Assembly (NCBI GenBank): GCA_937988695.1
Contig: CALKHM010000258.1
Coordinates: 1-15,231 of the forward strand
DNA: 15,231 nucleotides
Direction of reading: 5' to 3'
Origin: an uncultured Microbacterium sp.
Lineage (GTDB): Bacteria; Actinomycetota; Actinomycetes; Actinomycetales; Microbacteriaceae
Shown here: positions 1-7,756 of the stretch, piece by piece
Layout: every line of letters begins with the position of its first letter
Position numbering within the stretch: position 1 is the first letter of the stretch
Position numbers and translations under genes: made by a program
The notes under the pieces: model-generated
Databases searched by the model: none
Told to the model about the DNA's origin: nothing
What the model saw: only the letters and a program-made list of their open reading frames with translations

Positions 1-1035
1 GAGGATCTGGCCGAGCCAGATCAGCCACATGTTGCCGGTGGTGAACAGCGCGAAGGCCGGATACACCATCGCGGCGAACCCGAGGCATCCGATGATGTAG
101 ACGGTGCGCCGGCCGATGCGGTCGGAGATGTGGCCCCACAGCGGTGCGACGACGATCTGCAGCAGTCCCACGAGCATGGTTCCGGCAAAGCCCATCCACG
201 CCGGCAGGTGCTTGTTGGTCACCATGAAGCCGAGGCCGTAGGTGAGCACGACGTAGCCCGCGATCGACTGCGGCAGCCCGATGAGGATGCCCATGATCGC
301 GTTCTTCGGGTGCCGGAAGGCCTCGATCAGCGGGTTGGCCTTCTTGCCGGCCGCCGCCAGCTGCAGCGCCTGCGTCTGGACGAACTCGTCGGATTCCTCG
401 AGCTTGCGCCGTAGCAGGATCGCGACGATCGCCAGCACGATCGAGAAGACGAACGGGATGCGCCATCCCCAGGTCAGGAACCAGGACGACGCGGTCAGGC
501 CCAGGGAGGCCATGAGGCCTCCGGAGACGACGTTCGCGATGCCGGCGCCGCTGATGAGGAACGCCCCGTACAGGCCGTGCTTGCCGGTGGGCGCGTTCTC
601 GACCACCATGGTGGCCGCTCCGCCCATCTCGCCGCCCACGAAGAAGCCCTGGAACAGGCGGCACAGCAGCAGGAGCAGCGGCGCGGCGATCCCGATCATG
701 TGGTCGGGCGGGATGAGGCCGATGCCGGTGGTCGCCAGGCCCATGCCGACGACGGTGACCATGAGCACGACCTTGCGGCCGGCGCGGTCGCCCACGATGC
801 CCCAGATGATGCCGCCGACCGGGCGCAGCAGGAAGCCCACCGCGAACGTCGCGAACGACGCCAGCTGCGCGACCACGGGGTCGTCGCTGGAGAAGAAGAC
901 GGTGGGGAAGACGGCTGCCGAGGCCAGACCGTACAGGTAGTAGTCGTAGTACTCCATCAGGGTGCCGATGGAACCGCCGGCGATCATCCGCTTCTGCTTC
1001 GCGGAAAGTCCGGTGCGCGTGCTCGCGTGGGTCAT
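1..1035 (-). CDS. MFS transporter, metabolite:H+ symporter (MHS) type, 3' end missing
   Basis: Proton-coupled uptake of a small organic solute (MHS-family substrates include proline/betaine, shikimate, dicarboxylates) across the cytoplasmic membrane; the substrate cannot be read here. The frame is open for 345 codons and runs off the left edge; family members are about 430-450 residues, so roughly four fifths is present. Visible family marks: GGSIGTLMEYYDYYLYG near the N-terminus (the MHS 'EWYDF' segment), the loop 2-3 signature RPVGGIIWGIVGDRAGRK, FVGGEMGGAATMVVENAP, and a second Asp-Arg-Arg loop, GHISDRIGRRTVYIIG, in the C-terminal half. Several hydrophobic helices alternate with short loops. 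The ATG at 1035 is preceded by AAGGAGG five bases upstream, which settles the start. It is divergent from the regulator at 1164 and probably controlled by it (inference). Family call is firm; substrate unknown. Confidence 0.92.
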   Translation of the reverse strand, partial: MTHASTRTGLSAKQKRMIAGGSIGTLMEYYDYYLYGLASAAVFPTVFFSSDDPVVAQLASFATFAVGFLLRPVGGIIWGIVGDRAGRKVVLMVTVVGMGLATTGIGLIPPDHMIGIAAPLLLLLCRLFQGFFVGGEMGGAATMVVENAPTGKHGLYGAFLISGAGIANVVSGGLMASLGLTASSWFLTWGWRIPFVFSIVLAIVAILLRRKLEESDEFVQTQALQLAAAGKKANPLIEAFRHPKNAIMGILIGLPQSIAGYVVLTYGLGFMVTNKHLPAWMGFAGTMLVGLLQIVVAPLWGHISDRIGRRTVYIIGCLGFAAMVYPAFALFTTGNMWLIWLGQIL

Positions 1036-1093
1036 GAGAGCCTCCTTACTCCGTGCCCGGCCACAGGGGTGGCGTCGGTGTCGATCGGTAGAT

Positions 1094-1122
1094 AAACTAG
1101 CCCTACTTGAACACAATGTCTA
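1094..1122 (-). promoter_or_regulatory. Probable sigma70-type promoter of the MFS gene
   Basis: Read on the minus strand, TAGACA (complement of 1117-1122; five of six match TTGACA) is followed after 17 bp by TAGTTT (complement of 1094-1099; three of six match TATAAT). It lies about 60 bp upstream of the transporter ATG. The -35 box falls inside the left arm of the inverted repeat at 1110-1140, so a protein bound there would block it. The -10 match is weak. Confidence 0.45.
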
Positions 1123-1140
1123 GACGCAAGACATTTAGTT
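1110..1140. promoter_or_regulatory. Inverted-repeat operator candidate between divergent transporter and regulator
   Basis: AATGTCT (1115-1121), a 7-bp spacer, then AGACATT (1129-1135) is a perfect 7-bp inverted repeat. The dyad continues outward with AAC at 1110-1112 pairing GTT at 1138-1140 after two mismatches. It sits between the divergent genes, is AT-rich against a GC-rich background and overlaps the probable transporter -35 box. The regulator at 1164 is the natural candidate to bind it, repressing the transporter and perhaps itself. Binding is inference; the dyad is directly visible. Confidence 0.6.
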
Positions 1141-1163
1141 CGTTTCCGGGCAGGGGGTGCAGA

Positions 1164-1862
1164 GTGGGAACGATGGATCTGCAGACACACGACACCTTCG
1201 AGAGCGCAGCCGAGGTGCTCGACACGTTCCGGCCGGTGATGCGCGCCATCGCCGCGGCATCCGGGCCTGCGTGCGAGGTCGTGCTGCACAACCTCGACGG
1301 AGCCGATGTCGACCTCGGCCACACGATCGCCGCGATCGAGAACGGACACGTCACCGGTCGTGAAGTGGGCGGCCCCTCGACGAGCCTCGGCCTGAACGTG
1401 CTGCAGAACCGGCAGGACGACCACGACGCGTTTGGCTACCGCGGGTTCACCTCCGACGGTCGCGAGCTGCGCTGCTCGAGCATCTACTTCCGCAACCGGG
1501 CCGGCGACATCATCGCGGCGCTGTGCGTGAACGTCGACCTCAGCGCCGTGCAGCAGGCGCGGTCGCTGTTGGACGCCCTGCTGCCTGCGCCGGTATCGGC
1601 GACCGAGCCGCAGCCCGACGAGTACTTCGGCCGTGATCTCGTCTCGGTGATGGACGCGATGATCGGCGAGGCGATCCGCGAGGCGGGCCGGCCGGTTGCG
1701 CAGATGTCGCGCGACGACAAGATCGGGGTGCTCGAGAGGCTCGACGCCCGCGGCGCGACGCAGATGCGCAAGTCGGTGGAGACCATCGCGGTGCGCCTGG
1801 GCATCTCGCGGGTGACAGCCTACGCCTACCTCGACGAGGCGCGCCGCGCGGCGGAGGGCTGA
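1164..1862 (+). CDS. YheO/DauR-type transcriptional regulator (PAS-like domain plus C-terminal HTH)
   Basis: A one-component DNA-binding regulator. Residues about 15-125 fit the YheO-like PAS domain: FRPVMRAIAAASGPACEVVLHNL, the LGLNVLQNR segment, and SSIYFRNRAGDIIAALCVNVD. Residues about 155-230 fit the HTH_22 domain, with DDKIGVLERLDARGA leading into SVETIAVRLGISRVTAYAYLDEARR, a clear helix-turn-helix. The family includes DauR, the repressor of D-arginine catabolism, and members often sit next to amino-acid or organic-acid uptake genes; here the partner is the divergent MFS gene. The GTG at 1164 was chosen because GGGGG at 1152-1156 lies seven bases upstream (232 residues). ATG 1173 is an alternative with a poorer ribosome site. 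TTG 1107 would put the operator inside the gene and is unlikely. Ligand unknown. Confidence 0.88.
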   Translation: MGTMDLQTHDTFESAAEVLDTFRPVMRAIAAASGPACEVVLHNLDGADVDLGHTIAAIENGHVTGREVGGPSTSLGLNVLQNRQDDHDAFGYRGFTSDGRELRCSSIYFRNRAGDIIAALCVNVDLSAVQQARSLLDALLPAPVSATEPQPDEYFGRDLVSVMDAMIGEAIREAGRPVAQMSRDDKIGVLERLDARGATQMRKSVETIAVRLGISRVTAYAYLDEARRAAEG

Positions 1863-1911
1863 GGCGCCCGCGCGGCCGGCGCTTGTGAGCGTGCCGGGCG
1901 GGCGTGGCTTG

Positions 1912-1995
1912 TGCGCCAAATTCACATGAATTTGGCGAATGCACATCAAATTGTCGGCGGTTTGATGTGCATTCGGCGGTTTGATGTGCGTTCGC
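1912..1995 (+). repeat. 84-bp double-hairpin interspersed element, copy 1 (intergenic)
   Basis: Two perfect hairpins lie side by side. CGCCAAATTCA (1914-1924) pairs with TGAATTTGGCG (1927-1937) around a 2-base loop, and AATGCACATCAAA (1938-1950) pairs with TTTGATGTGCATT (1961-1973) around a 10-base loop. A third partial unit, CGGCGGTTTGATGTGCGTTCGC in sense, follows at 1974-1995. The block is much more AT-rich than its surroundings. The reverse complement of 5063-5146, inside tsaB, aligns over all 84 bases without gaps at roughly 85-90% identity. This is the mark of a dispersed repeat family such as a REP/BIME-like or small non-autonomous element; no transposase is nearby. Confidence 0.85.
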
Positions 1996-2019
1996 AGGGT
2001 GAACAGCGGTTGGCGCGGA

Positions 2020-2070
2020 GTGCGCGGGGCGCGGTGGTGCGCGGGGCGCGGCGGTGCCCGGGGCGCGGCG
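2020..2070. repeat. 17-bp tandem repeat, three units
   Basis: Three contiguous 17-base units (2020-2036, 2037-2053, 2054-2070) with core GTGCGCGGGGCGCGGTG and one or two changes per unit; the start of a fourth follows. It lies about 25 bp beyond the TTCGC end of the 84-bp element. The tsaB copy of that element also has a GC-rich tandem repeat on the same side. Confidence 0.75.
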
Positions 2071-2175
2071 GTGCCCGATGCTCCGGCCAGGCGCGCGGGG
2101 CGCGGGCGCAGCCGGCCTGGTAAGCGTACGCCTGAGCGCGCCGTCGTGTTCGCCGGTCGCGCCTCCGGCGCACGC

Positions 2176-2200
2176 TAAGGTCGAACAGGCGTGAGGGGAG
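2176..2200 (+). promoter_or_regulatory. Possible acpS promoter -10 box and ribosome binding site
   Basis: TAAGGT at 2176-2181 fits the actinobacterial TANNNT -10 pattern; no good -35 is seen at 16-18 bp. AGGGGAG at 2194-2200 is a purine-rich ribosome site five bases before ATG 2206 and favours that start over the GTG at 2191. Confidence 0.35.
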
Positions 2201-2205
2201 AGCGG

Positions 2206-2658
2206 ATGATCGTCGGGATCGGCGTCGACCTGGTCGACATCCCGCGGTTCGAGCGCACCCTCGCCCGCACGCCCCGCCTGCTGACGCGCCTGTTCGCTCC
2301 CGCCGAGCGGCCCCTCGCATCCCGCTCGCTCGCCGCCCGGTATGCGGCCAAGGAGGCGCTGATCAAGGCGCTCGGCGGTTCGGACGACGTGCACTGGACC
2401 GAGATCGAGATCGTTCCGGATGCCGCGGGCAAGCCCTGGTTCGCGCTGAGCGGTTCGACCGCCGCCGCCGTGTCGTCGCGGGGGATCCAGGCGCTGCACG
2501 TGTCGATGTCGCATGACGCCGACGTCGCCATCGCGTACGTGGTCGCCGAAGGGAGCGCCGGCGCGGACGGCGTGAGTGCCGCGGATGCCGCGGAGAGCAG
2601 AGGCGGTTCCGCCGCCGAGCGTCCGAACGCCGCAGGCTCGGCAGGAGCGCACCCGTGA
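2206..2658 (+). CDS. acpS: Holo-[acyl-carrier-protein] synthase
   Basis: Transfers 4'-phosphopantetheine from CoA to a serine of apo-ACP in the cytoplasm, activating the carrier for fatty acid synthesis. The N-terminus MIVGIGVDLVDIPRF carries the metal-binding Asp (D8). LFAPAE (29-34) matches the family's LFTxxE segment, SLAARYAAKEALIKAL carries the catalytic Glu (E50), and HVSMSHDADVAIAYVVAE (98-115) is the usual C-terminal strand. The core ends near residue 117; about 33 more residues rich in Ala, Gly and Ser follow, so the 150-residue protein is longer than the usual 115-130. ATG 2206 is chosen because AGGGGAG lies just upstream. The stop overlaps the alr start (GTGA, 4 bp), implying coupled translation. 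Confidence 0.93.
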   Translation: MIVGIGVDLVDIPRFERTLARTPRLLTRLFAPAERPLASRSLAARYAAKEALIKALGGSDDVHWTEIEIVPDAAGKPWFALSGSTAAAVSSRGIQALHVSMSHDADVAIAYVVAEGSAGADGVSAADAAESRGGSAAERPNAAGSAGAHP

Positions 2659-3779
2659 GCCGGCTCCCTCGCGGCGTGCTACGCGAGGCGTTGATCGACA
2701 CCGCGGCGATCACGGCGAACGTCCGGCACCTGCGGGCACTGGTCGGTGTCGAGGTCATGGCGGTCGTCAAGGCTGACGGGTACGGACACGGTGCGGTGCG
2801 CTCGGCCGCGGCGGCCGTGGCCGGAGGTGCGGCTCGCCTGGGCGTCACCGATGTCGCCGAGGCTCTGCAGCTGCGTCGCGGCGGGATCGACGCCCCGATC
2901 CTGGCGTGGCTGCACGCGCCGGGAACCTCGTTCGCCGAAGCCGCCGCATATGGTGTCGAGCTCGGGGTGTCGAGCATGGATCAGCTGCAGCACGCGGCGG
3001 CCGTGGCATCCGCTGATCGTCCCGTCGATGTGCACGTGAAGGTCGAGACCGGACTCGGCCGCAACGGCGTCGCTCCTGCCGACATGGGCTCGGTGTTCGC
3101 TGAGGCCGCGCGCCTCGAACGCATCGGGCGCCTGCGGGTGGTCGGCCTGTTCAGCCATGTGTCGAACGCGTCGCCCGACGACGATCGCGCGGCGCTGGCG
3201 CAGTTCGAGCGGGCACAGGCCGCGGCATCCGCTGCGGGGCTCAGACCGCGCGTGCGGCATCTGGCCGCCACGGCGGCTGCGATCGACCTGCCCGAGACGC
3301 GGCTGGACTGCGTGCGGCTCGGCCTCGGGATCTACGGCCTCTCGCCCTTCGACGACCGCACGTCGGCCGACCTCGGCCTGCGCCCCGCGATGACGCTGCA
3401 CGCGGCCGTCTCCGCGGTGCGTCGTGTGCCCGCCGGGCACGGCGTCTCGTACGGATACACGTATCGCACCGCCCGCGAGACGACGCTGGCCCTCGTGCCG
3501 GTCGGGTACGCCGACGGCGCGCCGCGGCAGGCGTCCGGCTCGGGACCGGTCGCCATCGGCGGGCGCAGGTTCCCCGTCGCCGGCCGCATCGCCATGGATC
3601 AGCTCATCGTCGATGTGGGGGATGCCGCGGTCGCCGTCGGCGACGAGGCGGTGCTGTTCGGCGACCCGACCCTGGGCGCGCCGGCGGTCGAGGAGTGGGC
3701 GGATGCGGCATCCACCATCAACTACGAGATCGTGACCCGTGTCGGCCCGCGTGTGCCGCGTCGCGAGGCGACGGCATGA
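2655..3779 (+). CDS. alr: Alanine racemase (PLP-dependent)
   Basis: Interconverts L- and D-alanine in the cytoplasm, supplying D-Ala for peptidoglycan. The 374-residue length is normal. MAVVKADGYGHG carries the PLP Schiff-base lysine (K39). VVGLFSHVSNA (162-172), the phosphate-contacting VRLGLGIYGLSP (220-231), the second catalytic base in GHGVSYGYTY (Y266) and RIAMDQ (311-316) all sit in their expected order: TIM barrel followed by the C-terminal beta domain. The GTG at 2655 overlaps the acpS stop by 4 bp. No key residue is missing and the gene lacks the repeat insertions seen downstream. The following 109 bp hold an inverted-repeat element rather than the tight junction usual between alr and tsaE in actinobacteria. 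Confidence 0.96.
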   Translation: MSRLPRGVLREALIDTAAITANVRHLRALVGVEVMAVVKADGYGHGAVRSAAAAVAGGAARLGVTDVAEALQLRRGGIDAPILAWLHAPGTSFAEAAAYGVELGVSSMDQLQHAAAVASADRPVDVHVKVETGLGRNGVAPADMGSVFAEAARLERIGRLRVVGLFSHVSNASPDDDRAALAQFERAQAAASAAGLRPRVRHLAATAAAIDLPETRLDCVRLGLGIYGLSPFDDRTSADLGLRPAMTLHAAVSAVRRVPAGHGVSYGYTYRTARETTLALVPVGYADGAPRQASGSGPVAIGGRRFPVAGRIAMDQLIVDVGDAAVAVGDEAVLFGDPTLGAPAVEEWADAASTINYEIVTRVGPRVPRREATA

Positions 3780-3790
3780 AGGGCCCGGAG

Positions 3791-3873
3791 GTTCAGAACT
3801 CCGTCGATCCGTGCCCGTGGGAGCGTGAATCGAGCGTTCTCGCGCGCAGTGCGCGCGGATCGGATGAGTTTTG
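3791..3873. repeat. Inverted-repeat element in the alr-tsaE gap (related to 6564-6645)
   Basis: GTTCAGAACTCCGTCGATC (3791-3809) is exactly the reverse complement of 6627-6645 in the rimI tail. An imperfect inverted copy closes the block: 3794-3811 pairs with 3856-3873 at 14 of 18 positions. Between them is a perfect GC hairpin, CGCGCGC-AGT-GCGCGCG (3841-3857). The block fills most of the space between the alr stop and the tsaE start, which suggests insertion of a small structured element. The hairpin might also lower read-through from alr, but there is no T-run. Confidence 0.65.
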
Positions 3874-3888
3874 CGCAGGTGTACGGGC

Positions 3889-4521
3889 GTGACCGGGCTG
3901 GACGGCATGGTCGGCCGGTACGAGATCGCGTCGGCGAGCGGCATGGAGCGCCTCGGGCGGCGAATGGGTGGGATGCTATCGGCCGGTGATCTGGTCGTGC
4001 TCACCGGCCCGCTGGGCGCGGGGAAGACGACGCTGACCCGCGGCATCGCGGAGGGCCTCCGTGTGCGCGGCCCGGTGCAGAGTCCGACGTTCGTCATCGC
4101 TCGGACGCACCCGTCGCTGATCGGTGAGGCGCCGCTCGTGCACGTCGACGCGTATCGTCTCGGGTCGGCCCTCGAACTCGATGACCTCGACATCGACGTC
4201 GAGGGCTCCGTCGTGGTGGTCGAGTGGGGACGCGGGATGGCCGACGGTCTGCGCGAGACATGGTGGGAGGTCGAGATCGAGCGCGCCGTGGGTGGAGCGG
4301 TGGACGTGCGGGGCGCGGATGCGGGTGCCCGGGCCGCGGATGCGGGTGCCGGGGCCGGGAATGCGGGTGCCGGGGCCGGGGATGCGGGTGCCCGGGACGG
4401 GAATGTGGGTGCCGGGGACGGGAATGCGGGTGCCCGGGACGGGGCATCCGGCGTGTGGGACGAGGATGAGGACACGGACGACCCCCGCGTCGTGACGATC
4501 TCGCGCGGACCGCGCTCGTGA
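3889..4521 (+). CDS. tsaE: tRNA threonylcarbamoyladenosine biosynthesis ATPase TsaE
   Basis: ATPase partner of the TsaB-TsaD complex that makes t6A at position 37 of ANN-decoding tRNAs. Walker A is GPLGAGKTT (40-48); SPTFVIARTH (65-74), LVHVDAYRL (83-91) and the Walker-B-like VVVVEWG (108-114) follow in family order. Between the last strand pair, WWEVEIERA (125-133) and DPRVVTISRGP (198-208), lie about 60 extra residues. About 45 of them are Gly/Ala/Asp/Asn repeats from a 21-bp minisatellite, then an acidic run DEDEDTDD. The 210-residue protein is therefore longer than the usual 150-170. GTG 3889 is chosen as the start (VTGLDGMVGRYEIAS); TTG 3871 lies in the upstream repeat and ATG 3907 is another option. 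Ribosome site weak. Confidence 0.93.
   Translation: MTGLDGMVGRYEIASASGMERLGRRMGGMLSAGDLVVLTGPLGAGKTTLTRGIAEGLRVRGPVQSPTFVIARTHPSLIGEAPLVHVDAYRLGSALELDDLDIDVEGSVVVVEWGRGMADGLRETWWEVEIERAVGGAVDVRGADAGARAADAGAGAGNAGAGAGDAGARDGNVGAGDGNAGARDGASGVWDEDEDTDDPRVVTISRGPRS
4315..4440 (+). repeat. Minisatellite in tsaE: six 21-bp units
   Basis: Six contiguous 21-base units (starts 4315, 4336, 4357, 4378, 4399, 4420) share the core GATGCGGGTGCC; they differ at a few positions such as GAT/AAT and CCC/CGG. Each adds seven residues of the type ADAGARA, GNAGAGA or GNVGAGD. The 21-bp period keeps the frame, so unit number can change without breaking tsaE. Confidence 0.92.
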
Positions 4522-4628
4522 GGATGGGGCTGCGCGTTCTGTCGCCGGTGCGCTGAGCCGCGAGGGCCGTCGGAGCCGTCGAGCGCGACCTTGCGTGTCG
4601 CCGCGCCGGCGGCGCTGCTTGTCGGGTG

Positions 4629-4692
4629 TGCCGTGGTCCTCCGGGACGGGGGTCTGCAGGGGCCTTGCGTGCCGTGGTCTTTCGGGACGGGG
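4629..4692. repeat. Imperfect 23-bp direct repeat in the tsaE-tsaB gap
   Basis: TGCCGTGGTCCTCCGGGACG and three following bases (from 4629) recur from 4670 with two or three changes. The 280-bp gap 4522-4801 shows no coding sequence I can support; besides this repeat it holds only GC-rich unstructured sequence and the tsaB start region. A gap this long is unusual inside this operon. Confidence 0.6.
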
Positions 4693-4789
4693 CGTGCGGG
4701 GGCGTCATGCGCGAGTCCGAATCTGCTCGCAGGTCCGCTCGCGCTTCAGTCGCGCAGGACGTGGGAAACGCGGTGCCGAGCGTGCCGAT

Positions 4790-4801
4790 TACGCTGGAGG
4801 G
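4790..4801 (+). promoter_or_regulatory. Possible leaderless start region of tsaB
   Basis: TACGCT (4790-4795) fits TANNNT, and six bases separate it from ATG 4802, the spacing expected if transcription begins at the start codon. GGAGG at 4796-4800 ends one base before ATG, too close for a normal ribosome site, which also favours a leaderless reading. No convincing -35 is seen. tsaB may therefore have its own promoter after the 280-bp gap. Confidence 0.3.
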
Positions 4802-6093
<1,292 letters not shown>

Positions 6094-6097
<4 letters not shown>

Positions 6098-6681
6098 CCG
6101 CCCTTCGCACCGCCGCCGTCGGCGATCTCGACGCGATCATGGCGCTGGAGGAGGCGTCCTTTCCCGCCGACGCCTGGAGCGTGCGAACGATGCGCGACGA
6201 GCTCGACTCGCCGCACGGTCGGTATGTCGTGCTCGAGCACGACGGCGCGGTGGTCGGGTACGCGGGCCTGCGGGCCGTGCCGGGCTCGCGCGACGGTGAC
6301 ATCCAGACGATCGCGGTGGCCGAGGCATCCCGCGGCCGCGGTTGGGGACGGATGCTGCTGGACGAGCTCCTCGCCGAGGCCGTGCAGCGCGGTGTGCGCG
6401 ATCTGTTCCTCGAGGTGCGCGCCGACAACCCGGTCGCCCAGGCGCTGTATCTCTCAGAGGGGTTCCGCGAGGTTGGGCGAAAGCCGCGGTACTACCAGCC
6501 CGACGACGTCGACGCGATCGTCATGCAGGCCGACCTGCGGGGCCGGGTCGCGCACCCGCCGTGCAGAACTCCGCAAGAATCGGCGGTATCCGCCGGGAAC
6601 GGGGCGGAATCTGCCGAACGCGCCCAGATCGACGGAGTTCTGAACGGCGATCCGTCGGAAGGAGCGGCGAATGACCGCTGA
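6094..6681 (+). CDS. rimI: Ribosomal-protein-alanine N-acetyltransferase-like GNAT protein
   Basis: A GNAT enzyme expected to use acetyl-CoA to acetylate a protein N-terminus (RimI acts on ribosomal protein bS18; the actinobacterial target may be broader). Motif A, IQTIAVAEASRGRGWGRMLLDELL (70-93), has the acetyl-CoA pyrophosphate loop R80-G-R-G-W-G85. FLEVRADNPVAQALYLSEGFREVGRKPRYY (105-134, described by position) is motif B with the usual Tyr. The domain ends near residue 149. The last 45 residues have no family counterpart; residues 157-183 are encoded by the inverted-repeat element 6564-6645. GTG 6094 overlaps the tsaB stop by 4 bp, and the stop overlaps the tsaD start by 11 bp, consistent with insertion of the element and extension of the end. 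Confidence 0.9.
6564..6645. repeat. Inverted-repeat element forming the rimI 3' end
   Basis: CAGAACTCCG (6564-6573) and CGGAGTTCTG (6633-6642) are perfect inverted arms around 59 bp. Inside is a perfect hairpin CGGCGG-TAT-CCGCCG (6581-6595) and a weaker one near 6603-6615. The right end, 6627-6645, matches 3791-3809 exactly in reverse complement (19 bp). The element overlaps the last rimI codons and ends 25 bp before the tsaD start. Confidence 0.8.
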
Positions 6682-7756
6682 ACCGCTCGTTCTGGGCATC
6701 GAGACCAGCTGCGACGAGACCGGGATCGGGATCGTGCGGGGCCGCACCCTGCTGTCGAACACGATCGCCAGCAGCATGGAGCAGCACGCACGCTACGGCG
6801 GCGTGATCCCCGAGGTCGCCGCCCGCGCGCACCTGGAGGCGTTGCAGCCGTCGATCGAGGCGGCGCTGGCCGAGGCCGGTGCGAACCTCGGCCGTCTCGG
6901 CCCGCTCGCTCTGGCCGACCTCGATGCGATCGCGGTCACCAGCGGGCCCGGCCTTGCCGGCGCGCTCATGGTCGGCGTCGGAGCGGCCAAGGCGCTCGCC
7001 GTCTCGCTGGACACACCGCTGTACGCTGTCAACCATCTCGTCGGGCACATCGCCGCCGACGTCCTCGACGCCGAGGCGGGGCCGCTCGAATACCCGACGG
7101 TCGCGTTGCTCGTCTCGGGCGGCCACACGTCGCTGCTGCTCGTGCGCGACCTCACCTCCGACGTCGAGCTGCTCGGCGAGACGATGGACGACGCCGCCGG
7201 CGAGGCGTTCGACAAGGTCGCCCGCCTCCTCGGGCTGTCGTACCCCGGCGGCCCGGAGATCGACCGGGCGGCGGCATCCGGCGATCCGCACGCGATCCGC
7301 TTCCCGCGTGGTCTGTCGCGGGCCTCCGACATGGACGCGCATCGCTACGACTTCTCGTTCTCGGGTCTGAAGACCGCCGTGGCCCGTTGGGTCGAGCGGT
7401 GCGAGGCCGCGGGCGAGCCCGTGCCGACCGCGGATGTCGCAGCCGGCTTCCGGGAGGCCGTCGTCGACGTGCTGGTGACCAAGGCGCTGGACGCCTGCGC
7501 ACGGCACGACGTGCCCCGATTGCTGCTGGGCGGAGGTGTGATCGCCAACCGCCGGCTGCGTGAGGTCGCCCTCGAGCGGGCCGCGGAGGCGGGCGTCACG
7601 GTCCGCATCCCACCGCTGTCGTTGTGCACCGACAACGGTGCGATGATCGCGGCGCTGGCCGCGCAGCTCATCGCCGGCGGGGGAGCGCCTTCCACGCTCG
7701 CGTTCGGCGCGGACTCGACACTGCCGGTCACCGAGATCCAGGTGGCCCCGCAATGA
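6671..7756 (+). CDS. tsaD: tRNA N6-adenosine threonylcarbamoyltransferase TsaD (Kae1/Gcp)
   Basis: Transfers the threonylcarbamoyl group from TC-AMP to A37 of tRNA, working with TsaB and TsaE. 361 residues, normal length. LGIETSCDETGIGI (8-21) is the family signature; the metal site is H122 and H126 in NHLVGHIAAD together with D321 in LCTDNGAMIAA; LLVSGGHTSLLLV (146-158) and DFSFSGLKTAV (227-237) are also present. No repeat insertions, unlike its partner TsaB. GGAAGGAG at 6659-6665, just upstream, gives ATG 6671 a good ribosome site within the end of rimI. Its stop overlaps the next start (ATGA), so the downstream membrane protein is co-translated. Confidence 0.97.
   Translation: MTAEPLVLGIETSCDETGIGIVRGRTLLSNTIASSMEQHARYGGVIPEVAARAHLEALQPSIEAALAEAGANLGRLGPLALADLDAIAVTSGPGLAGALMVGVGAAKALAVSLDTPLYAVNHLVGHIAADVLDAEAGPLEYPTVALLVSGGHTSLLLVRDLTSDVELLGETMDDAAGEAFDKVARLLGLSYPGGPEIDRAAASGDPHAIRFPRGLSRASDMDAHRYDFSFSGLKTAVARWVERCEAAGEPVPTADVAAGFREAVVDVLVTKALDACARHDVPRLLLGGGVIANRRLREVALERAAEAGVTVRIPPLSLCTDNGAMIAALAAQLIAGGGAPSTLAFGADSTLPVTEIQVAPQ

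Larger units (their letters stand above)
1863..2205. other. Gene-free interval between the regulator and acpS
   Basis: This 343-bp stretch holds no ORF with recognisable protein features. It contains the 84-bp hairpin element at 1912-1995, the 17-bp tandem repeat at 2020-2070, a GC-rich low-complexity stretch to about 2120, and the probable acpS promoter region. No classical terminator with a T-run is visible after the regulator; the hairpins at 1914-1973 could help stop transcription but lack a T-tract. Confidence 0.7.

Noticed and set aside
1032..1949. Minus-strand frame opposite the YheO/DauR-type regulator
   Set aside because: Arg/His-rich shadow; the plus strand has a clear PAS-HTH protein.
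1912..1995. Rho-independent terminator after the regulator
   Set aside because: The hairpins have no T-run and the same sequence lies inside the tsaB coding region, so it is a dispersed element first.
2679..4475. Long minus-strand open frame of 598 codons opposite alr and tsaE
   Set aside because: It spans two well-supported genes on the other strand, has biased Arg/Pro/Ser/His-rich composition and no domain; long antisense frames are common at high GC.
4595..4801. Upstream extension of tsaB to 4595
   Set aside because: The added 69 residues are Arg/Cys-rich with no family counterpart; the TsaB core begins exactly at ATG 4802.
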